Both the position numbers and the translations under genes were made by a program. A stretch of 37,343 bases of DNA, taken from assembly GCA_017881345.1 (NCBI GenBank), contig JADGQZ010000279.1, positions 1 through 37,343 on the forward strand, given 5' to 3'. The notes under the pieces were generated by a model. It searched no databases. It was not told the DNA's origin and was given only the letters and a program-made list of their open reading frames with translations. Shown here in pieces: positions 29,662 to 37,343 of this stretch. How positions within the stretch are numbered: position 1 is the stretch's first letter; the number at the start of each line of letters is the position of its first letter. Source of the DNA: Myxococcaceae bacterium. GTDB lineage: Bacteria > Myxococcota > Myxococcia > Myxococcales > Myxococcaceae.

Positions 29662-30558
29662 GTGGACAAGGTCACCATCCACACGCTGAAGCGCCTGAAG
29701 CAGGCCGGCCAGAAGATCTCCATGGTCACGGCCTACGACGCCACCTTCGCCCGCATCCTCGACGAAGCCGGAGCCGACTTGCTCCTGGTCGGGGACAGCC
29801 TGGGCATGGTGATCCAGGGCAACGACTCGACGTTGCCCGTCACCATGGACCAGATGGTCTACCACTGCCGTGCGGTGAGCCGCGGAGCGAAGCGGGCGCA
29901 CGTCGTGGGCGACCTCCCGTTCCTCAGCTACCAGGCCTCGGTGTCGGAGGCGGTGAAGAACGCCGGCCGGCTCCTGGCCGAGGGCGGGGCGAGCAGCGTG
30001 AAGCTCGAGGGTGGGGCCGAGTTCGCCGAGACCATCGAGGCCATCGTCCGCGCGGGGATCCCGGTCATGGGCCACCTCGGTCTGACGCCGCAGTCGGTGC
30101 ACCGGATGGGCGGTTTCGTGGTGCAGGGGCGCGAGGAGGAGCAGGCGAAGGCCATCTACCGCGACGCGCAGGCGCTGGAGCGCGCGGGCTGCTACGCGCT
30201 GGTGCTCGAGGGCATCCCGCTCGAGCTGGCGCGGGACATCACCGCCTCGCTGCGCATCCCCACCATCGGCATCGGCGCCGGCGTCCACTGCGATGGGCAG
30301 GTGCTGGTCTGCTACGACCTCTTCGGTTTCAACCCCGACTTCAAGCCCAAGTTCGTCAAGCGCTTCGCCGATGGCTATGGCGTGCTGCGCGGGGCGGCCG
30401 AGACCTTCTTCGCCGAGGTGAAGAGCGGGGCCTTCCCGGACGACGAGCACTCGTTCACCAGCAAGACGCTGCGCGTGCTGCAGGGGCAGCGGCCTGCATC
30501 GTCTCCGGCGTCGGGAGAGCCGGAGAGGATCGGCTCGGTGTACGGCGTCCCGGTCTGA
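29662..30558 (+). CDS. panB: 3-methyl-2-oxobutanoate hydroxymethyltransferase PanB
   Basis: Makes ketopantoate from alpha-ketoisovalerate and methylene-THF, the first step of pantothenate synthesis. 298 aa from a GTG with a strong ribosome site GGAGGTGA 5 nt upstream. Family blocks are [33 protein letters not shown] (metal aspartate in GDSLGM), [30 protein letters not shown] and [17 protein letters not shown]. The C-terminal tail after residue 265 is Pro/Ser-rich. It joins panC by a TGATG overlap. Confidence 0.97.
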   Translation: MDKVTIHTLKRLKQAGQKISMVTAYDATFARILDEAGADLLLVGDSLGMVIQGNDSTLPVTMDQMVYHCRAVSRGAKRAHVVGDLPFLSYQASVSEAVKNAGRLLAEGGASSVKLEGGAEFAETIEAIVRAGIPVMGHLGLTPQSVHRMGGFVVQGREEEQAKAIYRDAQALERAGCYALVLEGIPLELARDITASLRIPTIGIGAGVHCDGQVLVCYDLFGFNPDFKPKFVKRFADGYGVLRGAAETFFAEVKSGAFPDDEHSFTSKTLRVLQGQRPASSPASGEPERIGSVYGVPV

Positions 30559-31403
30559 TGCGCGTCGTCCGCACCCCGGCCGAGCTCACGGAGTGGACGG
30601 AGACGGCGCGCCGCCAGGGCCGCCGGGTGGGCCTGGTGCCGACCATGGGGTTCCTCCACCAGGGCCACCTGAGCCTGATGGTGGCCTGCCGGGAGCGCGC
30701 CGACGTCACCGCGGTCAGCATCTTCGTCAACCCGACCCAGTTCGGGCCCACCGAGGACCTGGCGCGCTACCCGCGCGACCTCGAGGGCGATCTGGAGAAG
30801 TGCCGGGCGGCGAAGGTGGACACCGTGTTCGCGCCGGAGGCGGGCGCGATGTACCCGCCGGGCCATCGGACGTTCGTCGAGGTGACGGGCCTCCAGGACG
30901 GGCTCTGCGGCGGCCGCCGGCCGGGGCACTTCCGCGGCGTGGCGACCGTGGTCACCCAGCTGTTCGCGCTCGCCCGGCCGCACGTGGCGGTGTTCGGTGA
31001 GAAGGACTGGCAGCAGCTGCAGATTCTCCGCCGTCTGGCAGTGGACCTCCACCTGGGCGTCGAGGTGGTCGGCATGCCCATCATCCGCGAGCCGGACGGG
31101 CTGGCGATGAGCTCGCGCAACGCCTATCTCTCGCCGCCCGAGCGGACCCGGGCGCTCGCGCTGAGCCGAGGGCTCGCGGCGGCGCGGGCCCGCTGGGCCG
31201 CAGGAGAGCGGGGGGCGGAGGCGCTCCGAGAGGCGGTCCGGGCCGAGCTCGGCGCCGCGGAGGTCCGCGAGGACTACGTGGCGCTGGTCACGCCCGACAC
31301 GCTCGAGGACCTCCAGCGGGCGGACCGGGCCGATGCCCGCCTCCTCGTCGCCGGCTTCGTCGGGAAGACCCGGCTCATCGACAACACGGCCATCGGCTGT
31401 TAG
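30558..31403 (+). CDS. panC: Pantothenate synthetase PanC
   Basis: Condenses pantoate with beta-alanine using ATP. 281 aa, ATG overlapping the panB stop. The HIGH-like motif is VPTMGFLHQGHLSLM (His34, His37). NPTQFGPTEDLARYPRD, GLCGGRRPGHFRGVATVV, VFGEKDWQQLQ and MSSRNAYLSPPER (KMSKS-like region) are all as in the family. The standard length and the operon with panB leave little doubt. Confidence 0.97.
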   Translation: MRVVRTPAELTEWTETARRQGRRVGLVPTMGFLHQGHLSLMVACRERADVTAVSIFVNPTQFGPTEDLARYPRDLEGDLEKCRAAKVDTVFAPEAGAMYPPGHRTFVEVTGLQDGLCGGRRPGHFRGVATVVTQLFALARPHVAVFGEKDWQQLQILRRLAVDLHLGVEVVGMPIIREPDGLAMSSRNAYLSPPERTRALALSRGLAAARARWAAGERGAEALREAVRAELGAAEVREDYVALVTPDTLEDLQRADRADARLLVAGFVGKTRLIDNTAIGC

Positions 31404-31416
31404 GGGGCGACCCCCC

Positions 31417-31884
31417 ATGGCGCAGAAGGAAGCCCTCGGCGAGCTGGTCGTCGCCACCAACAGGAAGGCGCGGGCGTCCTACACCGTCGAGGACACGCTC
31501 GAGGCCGGGCTGGCGCTCCTGGGCAGCGAGGTCAAGAGCCTCCGGGCGGGGGCGGTCCAGATCGCCGATGCCTTCGCCCAGCCCAGGGGGGGCGAGCTGT
31601 ACCTTCACTCCCTGCGGATCGCGCCCTACGGGGCCGCCGCGGCCTTCCCCCACGACCCGGTTCGCCCCAGGAAGCTCCTGCTGCACCGTGCCGAGCTGGA
31701 CCGGTGGGAGGCCAAGGTGCGCGAACGGGGTTATTCCATCGTCCCGCTCGTGCTTTACTTCAAGAAGGGCAAGGCCAAGGTCCAGCTGGGGCTGGTCCGG
31801 GGCAAGACGCACGAGGATCGACGCGAGGACATCAAGGAGCGCGATACCCGACGTGAAATGGATCGCGCCCTCCGGCGCCGTTAG
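31417..31884 (+). CDS. smpB: SsrA-binding protein SmpB
   Basis: 155 aa from the ATG at 31417; the track start at 31333 lies inside panC. It has the SmpB core NRKARASYTVEDTLEAGLALLGSEVKSLRAG, IADAFAQPRGGELYLHSLRIAPYG and RPRKLLLHRAELDRW. The basic C-terminal tail KKGKAKVQLGLVRGKTHEDRREDIKERDTRREMDRALRRR occupies the decoding centre in trans-translation. It binds tmRNA and rescues stalled ribosomes. No ssrA gene is visible in the window. It is followed 21 nt later by an SspB-like gene. Confidence 0.97.
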   Translation: MAQKEALGELVVATNRKARASYTVEDTLEAGLALLGSEVKSLRAGAVQIADAFAQPRGGELYLHSLRIAPYGAAAAFPHDPVRPRKLLLHRAELDRWEAKVRERGYSIVPLVLYFKKGKAKVQLGLVRGKTHEDRREDIKERDTRREMDRALRRR

Positions 31885-31905
31885 AGGCTGGGGACGGACG
31901 AGGGG

Positions 31906-32385
31906 ATGGACGATCGAGCCTCCGAGAAGAAGGACCGCCTGCTTGCCGCCCTGGAGCGAGGGATGGTCATGGTCCATCTGGACGCCCGGCGGCCCGGTGT
32001 CCTCGTGCCTCAGGAGCTCCGCTGCGAGTCCCACCTCCGCCTGCACCTCAGCTACAAGTTCGTTCCACCCGACCTCTCGGTGGGGGAGTGGGGCATCCGG
32101 AGCACGCTCAGCTTCTCCGGCGCGCGCTTCACCGTGGCAGTGCCCTGGAGTGCGCTGTTCGCCATCACCAGCAAGGTGACGCACGAGTTCTGGATGTTCC
32201 CCGACGACATGCCCACCGAGCTGACGCAGATCCCTCCGCCGAAGCTGCGGGCCGCTGCCACGGCCCGGCAGTCGCTCGAGGCGCGACCGGTGTCGCTTCG
32301 CGAGGTGGACGGTGAGCGGAAGTCCGGCGACGCGGAGGGCGAAGCGCCCCGCGGCCGGTCGCATCTGAAGCTCATCAAGTCCTAG
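31906..32385 (+). CDS. sspB: SspB-like ClpXP adaptor
   Basis: 159 aa, ATG at 31906. Residues 10-90 (RLLAALERGMVMVHLDARRPGVLVPQELRCESHLRLHLSYKF then STLSFSGARFTVAVPWSALFAI) match the SspB substrate-binding fold, which holds the ssrA tag. A flexible linker (about 110-150) leads to the C-terminal HLKLIKS, resembling the ClpX-docking tail LRVVK of E. coli SspB. The two-part design (fold, linker, docking peptide) and the position just after smpB support a role in delivering tagged proteins to ClpXP. Identity is by pattern, so moderately sure. Confidence 0.8.
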   Translation: MDDRASEKKDRLLAALERGMVMVHLDARRPGVLVPQELRCESHLRLHLSYKFVPPDLSVGEWGIRSTLSFSGARFTVAVPWSALFAITSKVTHEFWMFPDDMPTELTQIPPPKLRAAATARQSLEARPVSLREVDGERKSGDAEGEAPRGRSHLKLIKS

Positions 32386-32415
32386 GCAGCGCCGGTCCCC
32401 GTTAGAGCATCAGCG

Positions 32416-32453
32416 AGCGGTGACTCCCCATCTAGACGCCCCGTCTCACCGCT
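32416..32453. terminator. Bidirectional hairpin at the convergent sspB / PEGA junction
   Basis: A perfect 8-bp inverted repeat, AGCGGTGA (32416-32423) and TCACCGCT (32446-32453), with a small inner GAC-gcccc-GTC stem. It lies in the 60-nt convergent gap and its right arm covers the last two codons and stop of the PEGA gene. It is a likely transcript end for both operons, although no T-runs are present. Confidence 0.45.
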
Positions 32454-33129
32454 TCCGGAGGTTCGCCTGGAGCGTGTCCTGCTTGCCGCCCATGGTGAGG
32501 CCCTGCCAAGGCTTGTAGCCGGCCTTGCGCACCTCGATCCGGAGCGGCTCCTTCGGCCAGACGTTGTCGCCGGCCCACGGGGTGATGCCGACCTCGGTCC
32601 CCCCGACCAGCACCGTCGCGCCGGAGGGATCGCTGAGCACGAGCAGCGTGGGTGCCGGCGTTCCCACCCGCTTCGGCGGCCCCTCCTCCTTCGGCGCGCT
32701 CGCCTTCAGGAAGTCGAGCGAGAGGCCCTTGAACGCCGGGAGCTTGCCGCTCATCGCGACCCAGCCCGCAGCGACGACCACCCCCAGCAGCGCTGCGCGG
32801 AGGAGCCACCGGCCCCAGGCGATGTCCGGCGTGCTGAACCGCACCGGCTTCTCGGGCGGCGGCGGCGTGAAGTCGGAGACCATCGGCGGCGGCGGCCGCT
32901 CGGCCAGCTCGATGAGCGGTCCCTGCGCGCGGCGTGGCAGCGGGGCCGGGGCCTGGGAGTGCGAGATGACCGTCGGCTCGTAGGCGGGGTCGTGGACCAG
33001 CGAGTCCTCGTGGAGCGTGGGGATCTCGTGCCGGAGCGGGATGGGCTTCGCGGGCCGGAGCGCGCCGTCGTCTCCGAGCACCTTGCCGGAGAAGATCTGA
33101 TCTTGCTCGTCGTCGGGGGGCTGGCTCAT
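32446..33129 (-). CDS. PEGA-domain membrane protein
   Basis: 227 aa. The N-terminal 100 residues are charged and Pro-rich with no fold visible. One membrane helix (about 105-126, WGRWLLRAALLGVVVAAGWVAM) follows. The C-terminal PEGA domain (about 160-225) reads TLLVLSDPSGATVLVGGTEVGITPWAGDNVWPKEPLRIEVRKAGYKPW. PEGA domains are surface or periplasmic beta-modules of unknown ligand. The overlapping 234-aa frame (32432-33136) is a shadow: its sequence is Arg/Pro/Ala noise. It is 16 nt after the DUF971 gene. Confidence 0.83.
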   Translation of the reverse strand: MSQPPDDEQDQIFSGKVLGDDGALRPAKPIPLRHEIPTLHEDSLVHDPAYEPTVISHSQAPAPLPRRAQGPLIELAERPPPPMVSDFTPPPPEKPVRFSTPDIAWGRWLLRAALLGVVVAAGWVAMSGKLPAFKGLSLDFLKASAPKEEGPPKRVGTPAPTLLVLSDPSGATVLVGGTEVGITPWAGDNVWPKEPLRIEVRKAGYKPWQGLTMGGKQDTLQANLRKR

Positions 33130-33145
33130 CTGGCAACTCGCAGGT

Positions 33146-33496
33146 TCAGCTGGGCGCGGGAGCGCGCTCGGTCACGTCGCGCAGCACCGGCCAGGGGAAG
33201 ATGCCGGTCGCGTGCTGGTCACTGAAGGTGAGGCGCAGCGCGTAGTTCCCCACCGGCGCGACCTCGTGGATGGTGAGGGTCTCCGGCACCGTGGCCGGGT
33301 CGAGCGTGCGGGCGTTGGTCCACTCGTCCACGCACGCCGCGCAGGGGCACGCGAGCCGGAGCGCCCGGGCGGTGGCGGCGGTGCGCTTGCCGTCCTCCCA
33401 GTGCAGGCGGAGCACCTTGCCGTCGCGGGTCACGTCCATGTGGATCGCCGTGGGCGCTGCCGGCGCCGCGGGCTTCAGCTTGTCCCAGAAGCTCAT
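33146..33496 (-). CDS. DUF971 protein (gamma-butyrobetaine hydroxylase N-terminal-like)
   Basis: 116 aa from the ATG at 33496 (GGGAG upstream); the ATG at 33508 is possible. Pattern LRLHWEDGKRTAATARALRLACPCAACVDEWTNARTLD then PVGNYALRLTFSDQHATGIFPWPVLRDV. The residues Cys50, Cys52, Cys55 and His95 match the Cys-x-Cys-x2-Cys...His zinc site of the human gamma-butyrobetaine hydroxylase N-domain. No oxygenase domain is attached. The stand-alone protein is cytoplasmic and of unknown role. Confidence 0.85.
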   Translation of the reverse strand: MSFWDKLKPAAPAAPTAIHMDVTRDGKVLRLHWEDGKRTAATARALRLACPCAACVDEWTNARTLDPATVPETLTIHEVAPVGNYALRLTFSDQHATGIFPWPVLRDVTERAPAPS

Positions 33497-33521
33497 GCGC
33501 GCTCCCATGTCCTCTGGCGGC

Positions 33522-35234
33522 TCACGATGCAAGCGGCACGGCGCGGGGAGACGGAGACGTCTCGGCGAACGCACCCTTCTTCTCCAGCACGCGGGCGAGC
33601 GCGTCGACGACGTCCGGGTCCAGCGACACGCCGCGGAGCCGGTTCATCACCTCCATGGCCGCCTGGGTGCCCATCGCGCGCTGGTAAGGCCGGGTGGAGG
33701 TGCAGGCGTCCCAGGTGTCGGCGCAGGCCACCACCCGGGCGATGAGGGGGATGGCCTGGCCCTTGAGCCCCTCCGGGTACCCGGTGCCGTTCCACTTCTC
33801 GTGGTGGCTCCGGACCGCGTCGCGTGCCGTCCCCAGGAAGCTGACCGGCCCCACGATGGAGGCGCCGATGCTCGGGTGCTCGCGCATGACCGACATCTCG
33901 TCGGTGGTGAGCTGGGTCTGCTTGCAGAGGATGTTCTCGGCGATGCCGATCTTCCCGATGTCATGGAGGATGCCGCCGTAGCGCAGCTGCTTCACCTCGC
34001 GATCGGTGAGACCCATCTCGCGGCCGATCTCCGCCGCCATGTCCCCGACCCGCTGGCTGTGGCCTCGGGTGTACGCGTCCTTGCTGTCGATGCTGTTGGC
34101 CAGCGCCAGGATGGTCTCGAGGTATCCGCGCTCGAGCGACTCGTAGAGCCCGCGGTTCTCCTTGTCGTACGCGAGCAGCTGCTGGCTCATGTAGTTGAAC
34201 GTCTTGGCCAGCTCGCCCAGCTCGTTCCTCGTCTCCACCTGCACCTGGGTGCCGAACTTGCCCCGGGCGATCTCCAGCGCCGAGCGGGTGAAGCCCTTGA
34301 GCGGCCGGGTGAGGCCCCGGGAGAAGACCAGGGCCAGCATCAGCGCCACCCCGATGGCGGCGACGAGCCCGAGCCCGATCCGCCGCTGCATCAGCCGGAC
34401 CTGGGTGTACGCCGCGTCGAGTGGCTGCTCGCTCACCACCGCCCAGCCCGGGCCGGGGATGATGGCCGAGGCGGCCACCACCCGTCCGTCGCCCTCGCCG
34501 AAGTTGCCCACCCAGGTGACCTCGCGCTCGGGCGCCTCCTTCAGCATCCGCACCGCCGGCGCGACCGCCGGACGAGACGAGAGGTCGTCGCCCGGCCGCG
34601 CGCGCTCCGGCGCCCCGGCGAGCAACCGTCCCCGGACATCGACCACGTAGGCGAAGCCGGTGCTGCCCACGTGCTCGGCCTCGAGCGCCCGTCCGAGCGC
34701 GGCCAGCGAGAGCTCGGCGGCGACGTAGCCGCGGGCCGGGTCTCCGAGCGGAAAGACGAAGGTGAGGCTCGGTGGCCGATCCGGGAGCAGCGTCGCCCGG
34801 CTCCAGCGGACCGCCTCGGGGCCTGGACCGATCAGGGCGCGGGCCCGCGCCTCGTGCTCGGCCACCTCGGTGGGCGGCAGGTCCTTCACCGCGAAGGCCT
34901 GGAGCCCGGGGAGCCGCTCGCCGCGCGCCGAGAAGACGGTGAGCGCGGTCAGGTCCCGCCGCTCGGTGAGCACCGCGGCGAGGTGGGCCCGCTGCTCGGG
35001 CGAAGGCAGCGACAGGAACCCCGGCACCCGGCTGAGGGCGGTGGCGGCGCGCACCGGGGCGTCGAGCGCGGCGGTGGCCTTGAGGGAGACCTGACTCACC
35101 CGCTCGGCGGCGAGCTCCTGGGCATCGCGGGTGAGCAGCTCGCGGGTGTCGGAGAGAACGAGCAGGCCCACCAGCCCCGTCGAGACCAGGGCCACGGCAA
35201 GCATCAGCAGGAAGATGGCGGTGAAGAGCCTCAC
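33522..35234 (-). CDS. Membrane HD-GYP phosphodiesterase with periplasmic sensor and HAMP
   Basis: 570 aa, GTG overlapping the LysM-gene stop. An N-terminal helix (about 5-28) and a second one (about 283-304, IGLGLVAAIGVALMLALVF) enclose a periplasmic sensor of about 250 residues with Cache-like features. A HAMP linker (about 305-357, SRGLTRPLKGFTRSALEIARGKF) follows. The HD-GYP domain (about 370-545) has HSQRVGDMAAEI, YGGILHDIGKIGI and HHEKWNGTGYPEGLKG, with ADTWDACTSTRPYQRAM. All HD and GYP signature residues are intact, so it should hydrolyse c-di-GMP in response to an envelope signal. Confidence 0.93.
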   Translation of the reverse strand: MRLFTAIFLLMLAVALVSTGLVGLLVLSDTRELLTRDAQELAAERVSQVSLKATAALDAPVRAATALSRVPGFLSLPSPEQRAHLAAVLTERRDLTALTVFSARGERLPGLQAFAVKDLPPTEVAEHEARARALIGPGPEAVRWSRATLLPDRPPSLTFVFPLGDPARGYVAAELSLAALGRALEAEHVGSTGFAYVVDVRGRLLAGAPERARPGDDLSSRPAVAPAVRMLKEAPEREVTWVGNFGEGDGRVVAASAIIPGPGWAVVSEQPLDAAYTQVRLMQRRIGLGLVAAIGVALMLALVFSRGLTRPLKGFTRSALEIARGKFGTQVQVETRNELGELAKTFNYMSQQLLAYDKENRGLYESLERGYLETILALANSIDSKDAYTRGHSQRVGDMAAEIGREMGLTDREVKQLRYGGILHDIGKIGIAENILCKQTQLTTDEMSVMREHPSIGASIVGPVSFLGTARDAVRSHHEKWNGTGYPEGLKGQAIPLIARVVACADTWDACTSTRPYQRAMGTQAAMEVMNRLRGVSLDPDVVDALARVLEKKGAFAETSPSPRAVPLAS

Positions 35235-36142
35235 TGCCAGGGAGCCTCCTTCACCTCCAGCTTGATGCGTCCGGGGACGAGCTGCACCGCCCGGCTGGAC
35301 GGGGGCCCGAGCGTCCCGTCCGACTGCACCGCTCGCACCGTCCAGCGGTACTTGCCCGCCGGGAGACCGGGCACCGTCACCACGGGCTGGGTGGTGCGCA
35401 GGGTGTGGGTGCGCGGGCCCGCGAGCTCGAGCACGTAGCCGGCGGCGTCCGGGACCGCCTTCCAGGCGAAGCGCACCGGACCGAGGCCGCCCGGCGCGGG
35501 CTCGAGGGCCAGCTTCAGCCCCGGCTCGGGCGACAGGAGGATCGGCGCCTCGACCCCGATGGGGCCGCCCGCCGCCTCGAGGATCGGAGCGCCTGGTGGC
35601 TCACCGCGGATGACGGTGAGCGTCTCGCCGGCGCGGACGGCGCGCGTGCGGCCCTGGGCCTCCACCCGGACCGGAGCCCCCTCGCGCACCGCGACGCGGG
35701 TCCGCCCGTCGGGTTCCACCGCCACCTCGAAGCGGGAGCGCTCGCCTCGCGCCTCGGCCAGGAGCTTCCACGCTCCGTCGGCCTGCGAGGCGGCCTCGCC
35801 GTACCGGGCGTGGGCGAGCAGCGACTCGGCCTCGGCCAGCCGGGCCTCGGCCTCGGTCCGGGCGCTGCCGGCAGGTGCCTGCACCACCGCGCTCCGGGCG
35901 GAACCGATGGCGGCCACCGCGCGGGCCCGCTCGGGCCCGGGGAGCAGCACCTTGGTGCCTGCCGCGGGCGTGCCGTCGAGGTGGTTGAAGGCCAGGAGCT
36001 CGGGCCCGGCGCCCTCGCTCCCGAGCGTGCGGGCGGCGAGCTGGGCCAGCGATTCGCCCGGGCGCACCACGGTCTCGCCGGTGGGGGGCGTGGTGGCCGT
36101 GGCGACGAGCAGGGCCAGGGTGGTGGCGAGGGTGGAGATCAC
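35231..36142 (-). CDS. Exported LysM-domain protein with fibronectin-like C-terminal region
   Basis: 303 aa from the GTG at 36142, which overlaps the FecR-gene stop; the track start at 36427 is a shadow extension. The signal peptide is ISTLATTLALLVATATTPP. A LysM domain (about 24-68, VVRPGESLAQLAARTLGSEGAGPELLAFNHL) should bind peptidoglycan. A helical segment (75-125) is followed by beta-rich regions, including a fibronectin-type segment (about 205-290, FAWKAVPDAAGYVLELAGP...YRWTVRAVQSDG). It is periplasmic and lies between FecR and HD-GYP genes with 4-nt overlaps at both ends. Confidence 0.85.
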   Translation of the reverse strand: MISTLATTLALLVATATTPPTGETVVRPGESLAQLAARTLGSEGAGPELLAFNHLDGTPAAGTKVLLPGPERARAVAAIGSARSAVVQAPAGSARTEAEARLAEAESLLAHARYGEAASQADGAWKLLAEARGERSRFEVAVEPDGRTRVAVREGAPVRVEAQGRTRAVRAGETLTVIRGEPPGAPILEAAGGPIGVEAPILLSPEPGLKLALEPAPGGLGPVRFAWKAVPDAAGYVLELAGPRTHTLRTTQPVVTVPGLPAGKYRWTVRAVQSDGTLGPPSSRAVQLVPGRIKLEVKEAPWQ

Positions 36143-36597
36143 TGGAAGACGATCTCCCGTCCTGCGCGCACCGTGGCCGCCGGCGTCCCCACCGTCAGGG
36201 ACTGGTTGGCCGGGCGGTCGACGGTGGCGTCGACGGTGCCGCGGAGCACCGTGACGTCCGCCTGGGGTCGCCCCGGGGCCGCCCGCGTCTCGGCGATGCC
36301 GAGCAAGGTGTCCTCGGAGACGACGACCGTCGTCCCGGAGGGGAAGTGGAGCTCGGCCGAGCCTCCGCGCTCGGTGCGCAGCTTGTCGTCGTCGAAGAGC
36401 GTGGTGCCGTTCACCGCCGCCTGCCACTCGTCCCCGGCGGCCCGCTTCACCGACACCGCTCCGCGCACCTCAGCGAGGGTGGCCCGCACCGACTGCTTCG
36501 CCGCGGGCGCGGGCGGAGCCTTGGCATCACGGCGACACGCCGGAACGCACACCAGCAGCGGCAGGCACAACGCCATCGGAATCCAGGGGCGAGGCAC
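36139..36597 (-). CDS. FecR-domain lipoprotein
   Basis: 152 aa from a GTG. The lipoprotein signal ends LLVCVPAC (Cys21). The FecR domain occupies about 40-150: LAEVRGAVSVKRAAGDEWQAAVNGTTLFDDDKLRTERGGSAELHFPSGTTVVVSEDTLLGI, then VTVLRGTVDATVDRP and VGTPAATVRAGREIVF. There is no transmembrane or sigma-binding part, so it is the free-standing envelope type rather than a FecR sigma regulator. It overlaps the LysM gene by 4 nt and lies 15 nt after the amidase gene. Confidence 0.87.
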   Translation of the reverse strand: MPRPWIPMALCLPLLVCVPACRRDAKAPPAPAAKQSVRATLAEVRGAVSVKRAAGDEWQAAVNGTTLFDDDKLRTERGGSAELHFPSGTTVVVSEDTLLGIAETRAAPGRPQADVTVLRGTVDATVDRPANQSLTVGTPAATVRAGREIVFQ

Positions 36598-36612
36598 TTC
36601 TTCGATGAAATC

Positions 36613-37343
36613 CTACTTCAGCCGGCGGTGGCGCAAGACGGGGAGGTTGCGTCGCACCCGGGCCAGCAGCTCGGGGTCCAGCTCCGCCACGGCAAGCCCC
36701 TCGCCGTCCGAGGCCCGGGCGGTGACCAGACCCCACGGGTCCACCACCATGGCGTGCCCGTACGTGAGGCGCTGATCCGTGTGCCGACCCCCCTGCGCAG
36801 GTGCGAGGACGTAGGCCTGGTTCTCGATGGCGCGGGCCCGGAGGAGCACCTCCCAGTGGTCCTTCCCGGTCATGAGCGTGAAGGCGGAGGGGACGGTGAG
36901 GAGCACCGCGCCGGCGGCGGACAGCTCCCGGTACAGCTCGGGAAACCGCAGGTCGTAGCAGATGCTCAGCCCCACGATTCCGAACGGCGTCTGGGCCGTC
37001 ACCGGGCCCTCGCCCGGCGCCACGGCGTCCGACTCGCGGTACGAGGCGCCGTCACCCACCTCGGCGTCGAAGAGGTGAATCTTCCGGTAGACGGCGAGCC
37101 GTTCCCCATCGGGGCCGAAGAGGACACTCGTGTTGTAGACCCTGTCTCCCGGCGCGCCGGCCTCCAGCACCGAGCCGGCGAGCAGATGCACCGACGTCTC
37201 CCGGGCGAGCTCCGCGAAGCGCGAGAGGGTCGGGCCGTCCAGGCGTTCGGCAACGCTCGAACGGTCCTTCTCGGGGCCCATCCAGGAGACGTTCTCGGGG
37301 AGCCCCACCAGCGCAGCGCCTCGCTCGGCGGCGCGGCGAACGA
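36613..37343 (-). CDS. Nitrilase-superfamily amidase, Nit1/Nit2-like (5' end beyond window)
   Basis: Carbon-nitrogen hydrolase; the frame is open to the window edge (VRRAAERGAALVGLPENVSW), so the track start at 37308 is internal. The catalytic triad is visible: Glu in LVGLPEN, Lys in VYRKIHLFD and Cys in LSICYDLRFPELY. ENQAYVLAPAQGGRHTDQRLTYGHAMVVDPWG is typical of the Nit1/Nit2 branch, whose members act on deaminated glutathione or omega-amides. The exact substrate is not determinable. It ends 15 nt before the FecR lipoprotein gene, so co-transcription is likely. Confidence 0.9.
   Translation of the reverse strand, partial: VRRAAERGAALVGLPENVSWMGPEKDRSSVAERLDGPTLSRFAELARETSVHLLAGSVLEAGAPGDRVYNTSVLFGPDGERLAVYRKIHLFDAEVGDGASYRESDAVAPGEGPVTAQTPFGIVGLSICYDLRFPELYRELSAAGAVLLTVPSAFTLMTGKDHWEVLLRARAIENQAYVLAPAQGGRHTDQRLTYGHAMVVDPWGLVTARASDGEGLAVAELDPELLARVRRNLPVLRHRRLK

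Noticed and set aside
32432-33136. 234-aa minus-strand ORF overlapping the PEGA gene
   Set aside because: Same region as the 227-aa PEGA frame but without TM or PEGA pattern; composition is Arg/Ala/Pro shadow.
33270-35438. 722-aa plus-strand ORF opposite the HD-GYP gene
   Set aside because: Low-complexity shadow of a gene with intact HD-GYP motifs.
1-37343. CRISPR arrays, IS elements, integrase or att sites, tRNA or rRNA genes
   Set aside because: No regularly spaced repeats, transposase or integrase motifs, tRNA cloverleafs or rRNA segments were seen on reading both strands.

Overview
The window is about 37 kb of very GC-rich, densely packed bacterial DNA: about 40 protein genes, many joined by 1-4 nt overlaps, with no intergenic gap over about 155 nt. 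I see no tRNA, rRNA, IS element, phage gene or CRISPR array. Protein content points to Myxococcota (Cystobacterineae or Anaeromyxobacter-like): a response regulator fused to DUF4388, a DnaJ/TPR protein with a long low-complexity linker, PilZ, PEGA and HD-GYP proteins, and Cys-rich lipoproteins. The lineage call is inference from gene content, not from a search.

Layout. 1-4690 (+): the distal histidine operon, hisC (5' cut by the window edge), hisH, hisA, hisB, hisF, a hisN-type phosphatase and hisIE. 4804-11065 (+): an accessory module with an RskA-like anti-sigma factor, an ECF sigma factor, a HupE/UreJ-like membrane protein, a propeller-like lipoprotein, a DUF4331 protein and a TPR lipoprotein. 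11062-15934 (-): a Cys-rich lipoprotein, then the operon thrB-thrC-cbs-DUF4286. 15967-17993 (+): amgK-murU, for cell-wall amino-sugar recycling. 18148-19553 (+): a DUF1579 protein and a metallophosphoesterase. 19514-20954 (-): a PAP2-type membrane phosphatase and a PP2C phosphatase. 21022-27019: trmL, the DnaJ/TPR protein, a PilZ protein (-) and the response regulator/DUF4388/TPR protein. 27035-32385 (+): tsaD, rsmA, a deoxynucleoside kinase, panB, panC, smpB and an SspB-like ClpXP adaptor. 32446-37343 (-): a PEGA protein, a DUF971 protein, a HD-GYP phosphodiesterase, a LysM protein, a FecR-domain lipoprotein and a nitrilase-family amidase cut by the right edge.

Functional logic. The his genes are translationally coupled, and HisB has only the dehydratase domain, so the HisN-type gene supplies the missing histidinol-phosphatase. 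SmpB next to an SspB-like protein pairs tagging of stalled nascent chains with delivery to ClpXP. The FecR, LysM and HD-GYP genes form an overlapping set that looks like envelope sensing linked to c-di-GMP turnover, and a PilZ protein lies elsewhere in the window. The best candidate for an undescribed system is the 4804-11065 module: a sigma/anti-sigma pair in reversed order followed by four exported or membrane proteins of unknown joint role. Secondary candidates are a well-folded predicted RNA leader before panB and compact divergent promoters with almost no 5' leader.
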